Assembly: GCF_002797445.1 (NCBI RefSeq)
Contig: NZ_PGEP01000001.1
Location: forward strand, 2,232,501-2,296,500
DNA: 64,000 nucleotides
From: Acidovorax sp. 69
GTDB taxonomy: Bacteria > Pseudomonadota > Gammaproteobacteria > Burkholderiales > Burkholderiaceae_C
Reading direction: 5' to 3'
The position numbers and the translations under genes are program-made. Shown piece by piece: positions 1 to 8,422 of this stretch; position 1 is the first letter of the stretch, and the number at the start of each line of letters is the position of its first letter. The notes beneath the pieces are model-generated. The model did no database searches, was not told where the DNA came from, and worked only from the letters and a program-made list of their open reading frames with translations.

Positions 1-2197
1 GTGCAGCGATGCATAGCATGTGCAGCGCCAGGCCGCTCAGGGCGCGGCGGCCAGAGGAGATGGGGTCTGGGCTGTAGCCCCCGGTGTCCTGGTTCTGCTC
101 CCAGACCGCTTCCCAAACCGCCTGTAACGACAGGGCCAGTTGCTCGCGCATGGCCTCGCGCACGGCGTGAATGCGCTGCGGGTCGACCACTTCCAATTGC
201 TCGGCGATGTAGGTTTCAGACGGCAAGGTGAGCACCAGTTCCTTGAACGCCGCATCGAGCAAGGGGTTGTGTAGTACGGCGCGCATCGCATCCACAAACT
301 CTGTGGGGAGGATTTGGTGGTCAAAACGGCCGTCAGCGCTTGTCTTTTGTTCGCTATCAGCTATTGCATTGATAGCAATGCGCAGCGCCAGGCGCTGGCC
401 CGCTTCCCAGCGGTTGAAGGCATCGGTATCGTACGCCAGCAGGGCCAGAAGTTGCGAATCGGTGTAGTCGATGTCCAGCACCACGGGCGCACTGAAACCA
501 CGCAGCAGCGAGGGCACAGGCTCAACATCCACGTTGGTGAAGGTCAGCGTCTGCGATGCTTCGGTGAGCACGACCACGCGCGAAGTGGGCGCGCTGCTGC
601 CCACCGTGCCTTCGCCTGACAAGTGCAAGGGCAGGGTGGCGCCGGTGCTGGCGTCGATCAGTCCCAGGTCCACCGGGATGACGAAAGGCAGCTTCTCGCT
701 CTGGCCGGGCGTGGGGGTGCAGCTTTGTGACAGTGTGAGCGCATAGCAGCGCGTGGCGGCGTCATAGCGGCCTGCCGCGCGCACGCGGGGGGTGCCCGCC
801 TGGCTGTACCAGCGTTTGAATGGTGCAAGGTGCTGTGTGAGCGGACTGCCAGGGTTGGCATCGGCGATGGCCTGCACGAAATCATCACAGGTCACGGCCT
901 GGCCGTCGTGGCGCTCGAAGTACAGCTTCATGCCTTTGGCAAAACCTTCACGGCCCACCAGGTTGTGCTGCATGCGCACGACCTCGGCACCCTTTTCGTA
1001 GATCGTGACGGTGTAGAAGTTGTTGATCTCGACATAGCTGTCGGGCCGCACGGGGTGGGCCATGGGCCCAGCGTCTTCCGGGAACTGTGCAGTACGCAGC
1101 ACGCGCACGTCTTCGATGCGCTTGACGGCGCGGGCCGACGGGCTGCCTGCCAGGTCCATGCTGAATTCCTGGTCGCGGAAGACCGTGAGGCCTTCCTTCA
1201 GGCTCAGCTGAAACCAGTCGCGGCAGGTGACGCGGTTGCCCGTCCAGTTGTGAAAGTACTCGTGGCCGACCACGCTTTCGATGTTGCCGAAATCGGTGTC
1301 GGTGGCCGTGGCTTCGCTGGCCAGAACGTACTTCGTATTGAAGATGTTCAGGCCCTTGTTCTCCATGGCGCCCATGTTGAAGTCGCTGGTGGCGACGATC
1401 ATGAACCGCTCCAGGTCCAGCGGCAGGCCAAAGCGCGCTTCGTCCCAGGCCACGCTGTACATCAGCGAATTCATCGCGTGTTCGGTCTTGCCCAGGTCGC
1501 CCGGGCGCACATACACCTGCAGCAGGTGGTCGGTGCCCGATCGGCTCTTGATCTTCTGCTCGCGGGCCACCAGCTTGCCTGCGACCAGGGCGAAGAGGTA
1601 GCAGGGCTTCTTGTGCGGGTCGACCCACTTGGCAAAGTGGCGGCCGTCCTCTAGGTCGCCACTGTCCACCAGGTTGCCGTTGCTGAGCAGCACCGGGTAG
1701 TGGGCTTTGTCGCCGCGCAGGGTGACGGTGTAGCTGGCCATCACGTCCGGGCGGTCGAGGAAGTACGTGATGCGGCGAAAGCCCTCGGCTTCGCACTGCG
1801 TGAAGAACGTGCCCTGGCTCACATACAGGCCCATGAGCTGCGTGTTCTTGGCTGGGCAACAGGTCGTGAAGATCTCCAATGCAAAGGGCTCGCTGCCCTC
1901 GGGCAGGTTCTCCAGCACCAGGCGCGAGCCCTCCATCTTGAACGAGGTGCCCTGGCCGTTGACCAGCACACGCGCCAGGTTCAAATCGTCGCCGTCGAGC
2001 TTGAGCGGTTGCGCGGCCACATCGGGGTTGCGGCGCAGTGTCATGCGGTTGAGCACACGGGTCTTGTTGGGGTCCAGGTCGAAAGTCAGCTCGACGCTGT
2101 CGATCCAGTAGGCGGGGGCGGTGTAGTCCTCGCGGCGGATGGCTGTGGACGGGCCTGTGCCGTCTCCGCTTCCGTCTGCGTTATGCAGTTGCAACAT
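1..2197 (-). CDS. pepN: Aminopeptidase N (M1 zinc metallopeptidase), 3' end outside window
   Basis: Cytosolic M1-family aminopeptidase that removes N-terminal residues from peptides. Translation from the ATG at 2195-2197 runs open for 732 codons to the window edge, about four fifths of the usual 870-900 residues. The exopeptidase motif GAMEN lies near residues 275-279. The zinc site HEYFH is at about 312-316, followed 18 residues later by the third ligand in the stretch LKEGLTVFRDQEF. The start overlaps the 3' end of the upstream HAD gene by 17 nt, so the two are probably translationally coupled. Around residues 610-626 the frame runs through a copy of the palindromic repeat seen elsewhere in the window (321-365), giving a local insertion-like stretch. 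The family call is secure; the missing C-terminus cannot be judged. Confidence 0.95.
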   Translation of the reverse strand, partial: MLQLHNADGSGDGTGPSTAIRREDYTAPAYWIDSVELTFDLDPNKTRVLNRMTLRRNPDVAAQPLKLDGDDLNLARVLVNGQGTSFKMEGSRLVLENLPEGSEPFALEIFTTCCPAKNTQLMGLYVSQGTFFTQCEAEGFRRITYFLDRPDVMASYTVTLRGDKAHYPVLLSNGNLVDSGDLEDGRHFAKWVDPHKKPCYLFALVAGKLVAREQKIKSRSGTDHLLQVYVRPGDLGKTEHAMNSLMYSVAWDEARFGLPLDLERFMIVATSDFNMGAMENKGLNIFNTKYVLASEATATDTDFGNIESVVGHEYFHNWTGNRVTCRDWFQLSLKEGLTVFRDQEFSMDLAGSPSARAVKRIEDVRVLRTAQFPEDAGPMAHPVRPDSYVEINNFYTVTIYEKGAEVVRMQHNLVGREGFAKGMKLYFERHDGQAVTCDDFVQAIADANPGSPLTQHLAPFKRWYSQAGTPRVRAAGRYDAATRCYALTLSQSCTPTPGQSEKLPFVIPVDLGLIDASTGATLPLHLSGEGTVGSSAPTSRVVVLTEASQTLTFTNVDVEPVPSLLRGFSAPVVLDIDYTDSQLLALLAYDTDAFNRWEAGQRLALRIAINAIADSEQKTSADGRFDHQILPTEFVDAMRAVLHNPLLDAAFKELVLTLPSETYIAEQLEVVDPQRIHAVREAMREQLALSLQAVWEAVWEQNQDTGGYSPDPISSGRRALSGLALHMLCIAA
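321..365 (-). repeat. Palindromic repeat copy 1, inside the pepN reading frame
   Basis: On the minus strand this reads AATAGCTGATAGCG, a short spacer with CAAGCGCTGACGGCC, then GTTTTGA. This matches the core and flanks of the intergenic palindrome family in this window (TAGC, TAGCGC, AAGCGCT, GGCC, TTTTG). It is translated in frame as part of pepN. It is more diverged than the intergenic copies, and the assignment rests on eye alignment only. Confidence 0.5.
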
Positions 2198-2861
2198 GGA
2201 TGCTCTCCAGAAAATCGGTGTTCATGAGTTCGGTGTAGTCGCGCACGGCAGCCAGCACATGGGGCCCGGCCAATTGCTCGGGCGTGTGGGTGCTGCAAAT
2301 GGCCACGGCGCGCATGCCTGCGCGGCGTGCGGCTTCGATGCCAAAAGGCGCGTCTTCAAAAACGATGCAGTGCTCGGGCGCTGCAGCAATGCGGCGCGCG
2401 GCTTCGAGAAAAATGGCGGGCTGGGGCTTGCCAGGCAGGCCCTCGTCGCCGCGCACGATGGCCAGCGGCGCAGGGTGCAGGCCCAGGTGGCCCAATGCAA
2501 ATTCCACGTTGCCGATGTCCCCCGCAGTACCCACAGCCACCTTCAGCCCGCGCCGATGCACCTGCGCGGCAAACTGGCGAAAGCCCGCCACTTCGGCAAA
2601 GCGGGGGGCAAACAGCTCGCGGTAGATGGTTTCTTTCTCGTGCGTGAGTGCATCCGCCTCATCTTGATGCACGGCGCGGCCCAGCAGTTCGACGATGCAC
2701 TCGTTGCCGTTCTTGCCGGTGGTGCGCGCCATGAGGTCGGGCACATCGATGTCCATCCCCCTGCGGCGCGCGAACTCGACCCAGGCCTTAGCGTGCCAGG
2801 GCATGGAGTCGATCATGGTGCCATCCATGTCGAAGATGATGGCCGCAGTGGGGGCAGTCAT
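2181..2861 (-). CDS. HAD-superfamily sugar-phosphatase / beta-phosphoglucomutase-like
   Basis: A 226-residue haloacid dehalogenase-family phosphohydrolase. Motif I is DMDGT at residues 11-15, with D11 the nucleophile and D13 the acid/base. It is followed by a helical cap (about 20-85), motif II near VAVGTAG, motif III lysine in GLPGKPQP and motif IV in VFEDAPFGIEAA. This layout is that of the beta-phosphoglucomutase / sugar-phosphatase subfamily; the substrate cannot be read from sequence. It starts 3 nt after the prfB stop codon and its own stop overlaps the pepN start by 17 nt, so prfB, this gene and pepN look like one transcript. Confidence 0.88.
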   Translation of the reverse strand: MTAPTAAIIFDMDGTMIDSMPWHAKAWVEFARRRGMDIDVPDLMARTTGKNGNECIVELLGRAVHQDEADALTHEKETIYRELFAPRFAEVAGFRQFAAQVHRRGLKVAVGTAGDIGNVEFALGHLGLHPAPLAIVRGDEGLPGKPQPAIFLEAARRIAAAPEHCIVFEDAPFGIEAARRAGMRAVAICSTHTPEQLAGPHVLAAVRDYTELMNTDFLESIHVATA

Positions 2862-2864
2862 CGA

Positions 2865-3969
2865 CTAAACGCCTTGCTTCAACGAGGCTTCTATGAAGGC
2901 GTCCAGGTCGCCGTCAAGCACCTTCTGCGTGGCCGAAATTTCGACGTTGGTGCGCAGGTCCTTGATGCGGCTGTTGTCCAGAACGTAGCTTCGGATCTGG
3001 TGGCCCCAGCCCACATCGGTCTTGGTGTCTTCCAGCTTCTGCGCTTCTTCCTGGCGCTTGCGCATCTCAAAGTCGTACAGCTTGGAGCGCAGGCGCTGCC
3101 ATGCGATGTCGCGGTTGCCGTGCTGGCTGCGGCCGTCCTGGCACTGCACCACGATGCCGGTGGGCATGTGGGTCAGACGCACGGCCGAGTCGGTCTTGTT
3201 GATGTGCTGCCCGCCCGCGCCCGATGCGCGGTAGGTGTCGGTGCGCACGTCAGCCGGGTTGATGTTGATCTCGATGGAGTCGTCGATCTCCGGATAGACG
3301 AACAGCGAGGCAAACGAGGTGTGGCGACCGCCGGACGAGTCGAACGGGCTCTTGCGCACCAGGCGGTGCACGCCGGTTTCGGTGCGCAGCAGGCCGTAGG
3401 CGTATTCGCCCTCGACCTTGATCGTGGCGCTCTTGAGGCCGGCCACATCGCCTGGGGTTTCTTCTTCGACCGTGGTCTTGAAGCCCTTGCGTTCGGCGTA
3501 CTTCAGGTACTGGCGCAGCAGCATGCTGGCCCAGTCGCAGGCCTCGGTGCCACCGGCGCCAGCCTGGATGTCGATAAAGCAGTTGAGCGGATCGGCCTCC
3601 ATGCGGAACATGCGGCGGAACTCCAACTGCTCGATCTCGGGCTTGAGCTTGGCGGTCTCGGCCTCGATGGTCATCAGGCCATCTTCGTCGCCTTCTTCCT
3701 TGCTCATGTCATAGAGCTCGGTGTTGTCGGCCAGCTCGCGCGTGAGCTTTTCCAGCGTCAATACGACGCCATCAAGCGACTTCTTTTCTTTGCCCAGCTC
3801 CTGGGCCTTCTTTGGATCGTTCCAGACCGAAGGGTCTTCCAGCGACGCGTTTACCGTGCGCAGGCGTTCAAATTTGGCATCGAAGTCAAAGATACCTCCG
3901 TAACTCTTGCGTTCGCACGGTCAGGTCGGAAAGGGTGTTGCCAATGAGGTTGATACGTTCTGCGTCCAT
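2865..3969 (-). CDS. prfB: Peptide chain release factor 2, expressed through a programmed +1 frameshift
   Basis: RF2 recognises UAA/UGA stop codons and triggers peptide release on the ribosome. The first 27 codons from the ATG at 3967-3969 end in an in-frame TGA (3886-3888). Slipping +1 at CTT-TGA-C joins them to a 340-residue frame that ends at TAG 2865-2867. The total is about 367 residues, against 365 in E. coli. The second part carries the stop-codon recognition tripeptide SPF (in [10 protein letters not shown]) and the hydrolysis motif GGQ (in [10 protein letters not shown]). The frameshift signal is annotated separately. Starting at the internal methionine near 3761 would drop about 70 conserved residues and should be avoided. 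The lysS gene that often follows prfB is absent here. Confidence 0.97.
3885..3900 (-). promoter_or_regulatory. prfB: prfB programmed +1 frameshift site (autoregulatory)
   Basis: Read on the minus strand: CGGAGG, TAT, CTT, TGA, C. A Shine-Dalgarno-like GGAGG sits three bases before the slippery CTT, which is followed by the TGA codon and a C. This is the architecture of the E. coli prfB signal. It lets RF2 level control its own synthesis: scarce RF2 means a pause at UGA and a shift into the +1 frame. Confidence 0.95.
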
Positions 3970-4106
3970 GATTCTTGTCCTGGGTGTTCTGTGGAATAAC
4001 CCGCAATTTTCTCATGGGATGGGCCAGAGCCCTATCAATGTCCCCTGGCAGGGCAGATCGCGCCACAGAGACCCCGGTCCACCCACGTTCAGGGAGGGTA
4101 ATTTTT

Positions 4107-4164
4107 TAAAATTGATAGCAGCTGACGCTTTGGGGATAAGCGCTAGCGGCCGATTTTATTCAAA
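4107..4164. repeat. Palindromic repeat copy 2
   Basis: Contains TTGATAGCAGCTGACGCTT, a short GGGG spacer and AAGCGCTAGCGGCC followed by an AT-rich tail with TTATTCAAA. It lies between the start of prfB and the stop of the hydrolase gene, 7 nt beyond the hydrolase stop codon. Same family as the copies at 14644, 25781, 43389, 47485, 53778, 57782 and 61508. Confidence 0.7.
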
Positions 4165-4170
4165 TTCTGA

Positions 4171-5079
4171 TCACGCCTCGTTCAGGAACTGCTCAATGAG
4201 CTGCGCCACCTGCTCGGGCTGGTCGTGGTGCAGCATGTGGCCCGCTTCTTCCACCATGGCGGTGCGGCAGGCGCGCACATGGGTCAGGCGCTGGTGGTAT
4301 TCATCCAGTGTGTATTTGCCTTTCCACCACTGGGTGAGGCTGTCTCCGCTGGCTTCGATGGCCAGTACGGGGGCCGAAATGCGCTCGTAGATGGCCAGGG
4401 CCTCGTCCACGCGATACAGCTGGGCGCTGGTGATCTTGTGGGCCGGGTCGCCAAGGATCTCCCACAGGCCCTGGGCGTTGGGCCGCGCCCAGTGCTGGGC
4501 CAGCCACTGGGCCTTGTCCTCGGACAGGCGGGGGTTGGTCTTCATCAGGCGGCGTGCCACGCCGTCAGCGCTCTCATAGGTCTTCAAATCCTTGTTGCCC
4601 TGGTGCAGCTGCTTGATTTCGTCGATCCACTGCGCATAGCGCGTGGGCGCTTGCGCCGGGCGCGTGGCGGGCATGCCAAAGCCTTCCAGGTTGACCAGCT
4701 TGCGGATGCGCTCGGGCCGCACCCCGGCGTACATCATGGCCACGTTGCCGCCCATGCTGTGGCCGACGAGGTCGATGGCCTGGCCTGGCGCGTAGTGGTC
4801 TAGCAGCAGGTCCAGGTCGGCCAGGTAGTCTGCAAAAAAATAATGATCGGCCTGCGCGCTGGACGTGAGCCCGAAGCCGCGCCAGTCGGGCGCGATGATG
4901 CGCCGCTCCTGCTGCAGCGCGTCCACCGTGAATTGATAGGAGGCGCTCACGTCCATCCAGCCGTGCACCAATACCAGCGGGGGCAGATCACTCTGCTCGG
5001 GGCCCCAGTGGCGGACGTGGTAGTTCAGGTGGCGCAGCGCCAGCGTGCTGCTGCGGGAGGGTTTGAGGGCTTGGTACAT
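4171..5079 (-). CDS. Alpha/beta-fold hydrolase
   Basis: A 302-residue single-domain alpha/beta hydrolase. The oxyanion HGW motif is near residues 39-41 and the nucleophile elbow GHSMGG places the catalytic serine at about 108. A late acidic residue lies in EASGDSLTQW, and the histidine is in EEAGHMLHHDQP near the C-terminus. The reaction could be ester, thioester or C-C bond cleavage; nothing in the sequence decides. I chose the ATG at 5077-5079. The frame stays open upstream to a TTG at 5125-5127, but that extension shows no conserved features. The gene stands alone, with a palindromic repeat just past its stop. Confidence 0.85.
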   Translation of the reverse strand: MYQALKPSRSSTLALRHLNYHVRHWGPEQSDLPPLVLVHGWMDVSASYQFTVDALQQERRIIAPDWRGFGLTSSAQADHYFFADYLADLDLLLDHYAPGQAIDLVGHSMGGNVAMMYAGVRPERIRKLVNLEGFGMPATRPAQAPTRYAQWIDEIKQLHQGNKDLKTYESADGVARRLMKTNPRLSEDKAQWLAQHWARPNAQGLWEILGDPAHKITSAQLYRVDEALAIYERISAPVLAIEASGDSLTQWWKGKYTLDEYHQRLTHVRACRTAMVEEAGHMLHHDQPEQVAQLIEQFLNEA

Positions 5080-5424
5080 GGAGGGCAGGGCGGTCAGTGT
5101 GATGCATAGGGAGGGGCGCTGCGGCAACCGTTTGGGGCGGCGCAGGTGGCTGCACGGCGCGCATCCTGTGTGGCGGTGATGTTACGTCGGGCGCCAGCCT
5201 AGGGTGGGGCGGGGCCTGTCGCCTAGGTGGCTCGGGGTGGTAAGGGCAGTGCAGGCCGCGACAAGCATGGAGTTCGGCGGCATGCGGCCGGTCAGGACAA
5301 GCGGTCTGCAGCGGACAAAAGGCGGATCAAGCCCGCTGGGTATGGAAATTGCTCTTTTGATGCATATCAATGCCGTGCAACGTCGAATGTGCTGCACCCA
5401 CTCCCCACGAAGAGGTTTTTTCTG
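5080..5424. other. Divergent intergenic region, 345 nt
   Basis: Lies between the divergently transcribed hydrolase and AraC-type regulator and should hold both promoters. The last 90 nt before the regulator are AT-richer, with short A/T runs around 5340-5375. I could not assign -35/-10 boxes with confidence and see no gene. Confidence 0.5.
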
Positions 5425-6429
5425 ATGGCGTCCCTGTCTGCCTTGTCTCTGGACCTGTCTGCCCTGCAGAGGCGGCCGGTGTTCACCTCGGACGCGCGGG
5501 TGGATTCGCATGATCTGGTGGCCCGCGAGTTCTCGGACCATGGCCTGAAATGGTGCGGCGGCGCGGTGGACACGGCGCTGTCCAAAGTGCGTATCCGCCA
5601 GTTGCAGATGTTCATGCTGCAATACGGTGCGGAGGTGGAGATCCGCCCGCGCCCCTTTGATGACTTCGTTTTGGTGCATCTGTCGCTCTCGGGCGTTGCC
5701 GAGATGGTGTCGGATGGTGTGCCCATCCGTTTGCCGGCCGGGGCCGCTGCACTCATCGCGCCGCGCCGTGACCTGCACATGCGCTGGCAGCAGGGCGCGC
5801 GCCAGCTCATCCTCAAGGTGCCGTGCCAGTTGCTGCGGGCGTTGGCGCCTGAATCCCTGCAGAACGACACCCGTTTTGTGCACCCCGTCGTTGCGCTGTC
5901 GTCAGTGCAGGGCCAGCAGTGGCATTTTCTGATGCAGTCGCTGCTGCACGTGAGCCAGCAAACGGTGGAGAGCGCCGCCCATGCCCGCTGGGTGGATCAC
6001 ATGGAGAGCAATGTGGCGCTGTTCCTGGCATCGTGTGCGCAGGGCATGCCGGTGCATACACCGCCCACGGTGCCGCAGATCGAGGTGTCGTCCAGCACGT
6101 CTGCGGCGGGTGATCTGCGCCGCCTGGAGCGGCTGGATGACTACCTGCGCAGCCGCCTCAGCGCCCCTGTGGCGCTGGACGACCTGGCGCGTGCCGCTGG
6201 CATGAGCGTGCGCGGGCTGAACATGCTGTGCCAGCGCCACCATGGCGAATCGCCCATGGCGCTGCTGCGCAATCGCCGCCTGGACGCCGTCCGTGCGCGC
6301 CTGCTGGCACAGCCGGGCCACTGCGTGACGGACACCGCCCTGGAATTCGGCTTTGGCCACCTGGGGCGCTTTTCGAGCTACTACCGCGAGCGCTTTGGCG
6401 AGCTGCCGAGCCAGACGGCTGGCGTCTGA
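5425..6429 (+). CDS. AraC-family transcriptional regulator of the dioxygenase operon
   Basis: A 334-residue regulator with an N-terminal cupin-like AraC-binding domain (about 30-190) and a C-terminal AraC/XylS double helix-turn-helix (about 230-330). The second helix region reads VTDTALEFGFGHLGRFSSYY, close to the family signature. The architecture matches activators of aromatic-acid dioxygenase operons, such as AndR- or CbdS-type proteins. The gene lies directly upstream of, and in the same direction as, a Rieske dioxygenase. I chose the ATG at 5425, which has AGAGG upstream; earlier in-frame codons add a non-conserved arginine-rich stretch. Role inferred: aromatic-acid-responsive activator of 6639-14633. 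Confidence 0.85.
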   Translation: MASLSALSLDLSALQRRPVFTSDARVDSHDLVAREFSDHGLKWCGGAVDTALSKVRIRQLQMFMLQYGAEVEIRPRPFDDFVLVHLSLSGVAEMVSDGVPIRLPAGAAALIAPRRDLHMRWQQGARQLILKVPCQLLRALAPESLQNDTRFVHPVVALSSVQGQQWHFLMQSLLHVSQQTVESAAHARWVDHMESNVALFLASCAQGMPVHTPPTVPQIEVSSSTSAAGDLRRLERLDDYLRSRLSAPVALDDLARAAGMSVRGLNMLCQRHHGESPMALLRNRRLDAVRARLLAQPGHCVTDTALEFGFGHLGRFSSYYRERFGELPSQTAGV

Positions 6430-6461
6430 ACCCTTTTCCTGATACCGAGCTGATGTTGCTC

Positions 6462-6497
6462 TGCAACCCTTGCAACGCTTGCATGCGCTGCAGGGCG
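6462..6497. promoter_or_regulatory. Four phased 9-nt TGCA repeats upstream of the dioxygenase operon
   Basis: TGCA begins at 6462, 6471, 6480 and 6489, exactly every 9 nt (units TGCAACCCT, TGCAACGCT, TGCATGCGC, TGCAGGGCG). Further TGCA words follow at 6513, 6530 and 6538. The array lies between the AraC-type gene and the dioxygenase start, where an activator of this family would be expected to bind direct repeats. The binding role is inferred. Confidence 0.45.
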
Positions 6498-6638
6498 CTG
6501 GCTTGCGCCCTTTGCATCATGGCGCCGTCTGCAGATTTGCAAGAACCGGACAGGCATTGCGCGCATCGTGCCGATACTGGATAGCGCGAGTGCGCCGCGA
6601 TTTTTAGCATGAGGCATCCCATCGAAAAGGTGCTGCCC

Positions 6639-7919
6639 ATGTCCGAAATCCCTGTTGTTGAAGTTGCACCACCTGCCTCGCTGAAGGCCCAGCGCCAGGT
6701 GTTTTTCCCGCAGCCTGATGGCTCCAACGTACCGTACCGCGTGTTCAGTGCGCAAGAGGTTTACGACCGTGAACAAGAGCGCATCTTCCGGGGCCCCGTC
6801 TGGAGTTTTCTGGGGCTGGAGGCCGAGATACCCAACGTGGGCGACTTCAAGTCCACCTTCATTGGTGATACGCCCGTGGTGGTCACCCGCACCCCTGACG
6901 GCCTTTCGTGCTGGGTCAACCGCTGCGCCCACCGTGGCGCCATGGTGTGCCGCGAAAAGCGCGGCAATGCAGCGAGCCACACCTGCGTGTACCACCAGTG
7001 GAGCTTTGCGGCCAATGGCGACCTGCAGGGTGTGCCATTTCGCCGGGGGCAAAAGGGCATGGTCGGCATGCCCAAGGACTTCAAGCCCGAAGAACACAAC
7101 CTGCATAAGCTGCGAGTGGACAGCTACAAGGGCCTGCTGTTTGCCACCTTCAGTGACGACACCCCGCCGCTGCCCGAGTACCTGGGCGCCGAGATGCGGC
7201 CGTGGATCGACCGCATCTTCCACAAGCCCATCGTCTACCTGGGCTGCACGCGCCAGTACTCCAAGTCGAACTGGAAGCTGTACTTCGAGAACGTGAAGGA
7301 CCCGTACCACGCGAGCCTGCTGCATTTGTTCCACACCACGTTCAACATCTTCCGCGTGGGCATGAAGGCGCGCTCCATTCCCGACGCCACACACGGCCTG
7401 CACAGCATCATCACGGTGACCAAGCCCGAGGTGGAGACGGACACCGCTGCGGCCTACAGCGCACAGAACATCCGCTCGATGGACGAAGGCTTCTCGCTCG
7501 AAGACCCGACGCTGCTGGGGCAGATCAAAGAGTTCGATGAGATGACCACCAACCATATCCAGCCTATCTTTCCGCAGCTGGTGGTGCAGCAGATCCACAA
7601 CACGCTGGTGGCGCGCCAGCTGCTGCCCAAGGGGCCCAGCAACTTCGAGCTGGTGTTTCACTTTTTTGGCTACGAGGACGACACGCCCGAGATGCGCGAG
7701 CTGCGCCTTTTGCAGGCCAACCTGGTGGGGCCTGCGGGCTACATCTCGATGGAAGACACCGAGGCCACCGAGCTGGTGCAGCGCGGCACCGTGCGCGATG
7801 GCGACAAGCATTCCTACATCGCCATGGCCCGCGAAGCGCCGGACCAGCAGGACACCGTCATCACCGAAAACCTGATCCGCCGCTTCTGGGTGGGCTACCA
7901 GAAGCTGATGGGCTATTGA
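6639..7919 (+). CDS. andAc: Aromatic ring-hydroxylating dioxygenase, large (alpha) subunit; anthranilate/salicylate type
   Basis: A 426-residue catalytic alpha subunit. The Rieske [2Fe-2S] ligands are C96 and H98 (CAHRG) and C116 and H119 (CVYHQW). The mononuclear iron site is H224 and H229 in ENVKDPYHASLLH, with D221 as the bridging acid that passes electrons between neighbouring subunits. From memory the protein closely resembles AndAc, the large subunit of three-component anthranilate 1,2-dioxygenase, and is more distantly like NagG of salicylate 5-hydroxylase. The alpha-beta-ferredoxin order also fits the and operon. The ATG at 6639 has AAGG eight bases upstream; the ATG at 6609 lacks this. 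Substrate (anthranilate versus a salicylate-like acid) is inferred. Confidence 0.85.
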   Translation: MSEIPVVEVAPPASLKAQRQVFFPQPDGSNVPYRVFSAQEVYDREQERIFRGPVWSFLGLEAEIPNVGDFKSTFIGDTPVVVTRTPDGLSCWVNRCAHRGAMVCREKRGNAASHTCVYHQWSFAANGDLQGVPFRRGQKGMVGMPKDFKPEEHNLHKLRVDSYKGLLFATFSDDTPPLPEYLGAEMRPWIDRIFHKPIVYLGCTRQYSKSNWKLYFENVKDPYHASLLHLFHTTFNIFRVGMKARSIPDATHGLHSIITVTKPEVETDTAAAYSAQNIRSMDEGFSLEDPTLLGQIKEFDEMTTNHIQPIFPQLVVQQIHNTLVARQLLPKGPSNFELVFHFFGYEDDTPEMRELRLLQANLVGPAGYISMEDTEATELVQRGTVRDGDKHSYIAMAREAPDQQDTVITENLIRRFWVGYQKLMGY

Positions 7920-7931
7920 GGAACCACCGAG

Positions 7932-8414
7932 ATGACAACACAACAAAGACTGCAACTGTGGACCGAGTTGCTGGAACTTCAGCACCGCTATGTGAGTGCG
8001 CTGGACACCAACCGGCTGGAAGACTGGCCTGGCTTTTTCGTGGAGGACTGCCGCTACGAAATCATCCCCAAGGAGAACTTCGATGCGGGCTTTCCGGCGC
8101 CCATCGTGTATTGCCGCAATGCTGGCATGTTGCGCGACCGTGTGCTCTCGCTGCGCAACGCCAACATCTTTGAGGACCATGCTTATCGCCACGCCACGTC
8201 GGGCCTGGTCATCACCGGCGTGGAGGACGGCGTGGTGCGCACGCAGTCGAGCTACATCGTGGTGATCACCGGCCAGGCCGGGGATTCCAGCGTGTACCAG
8301 GCGGGCACTTACCTTGACGAAGTGGTGCAACACGAAGGCGAGTGGCGCTACCGCAGCAAGCGGGTGGTGTACGACACCTTGCGCGTGCCGACCTTGCTGG
8401 CCACTCCCATCTGA
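7932..8414 (+). CDS. andAd: Aromatic ring-hydroxylating dioxygenase, small (beta) subunit
   Basis: A 160-residue beta subunit with the NTF2/SnoaL-like fold typical of these structural subunits. It has an N-terminal helix pair (LLELQHRYVSALDTNRLEDW), the conserved ED-C-Y-I core (FFVEDCRYEII) and the basic RHATSGLVI strand. It should form the alpha3beta3 hexamer with the upstream alpha subunit, 12 nt away. No metal or cofactor ligands are expected. The AndAd assignment follows from its place beside the alpha subunit and is less certain than the family. Confidence 0.85.
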   Translation: MTTQQRLQLWTELLELQHRYVSALDTNRLEDWPGFFVEDCRYEIIPKENFDAGFPAPIVYCRNAGMLRDRVLSLRNANIFEDHAYRHATSGLVITGVEDGVVRTQSSYIVVITGQAGDSSVYQAGTYLDEVVQHEGEWRYRSKRVVYDTLRVPTLLATPI

Positions 8415-8422
8415 GGCCCACC

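Noticed and set aside
2139..3947. Open frame of 602 codons antisense to the HAD gene and prfB
   Set aside because: Both minus-strand genes are certain; the frame has no recognisable domain.
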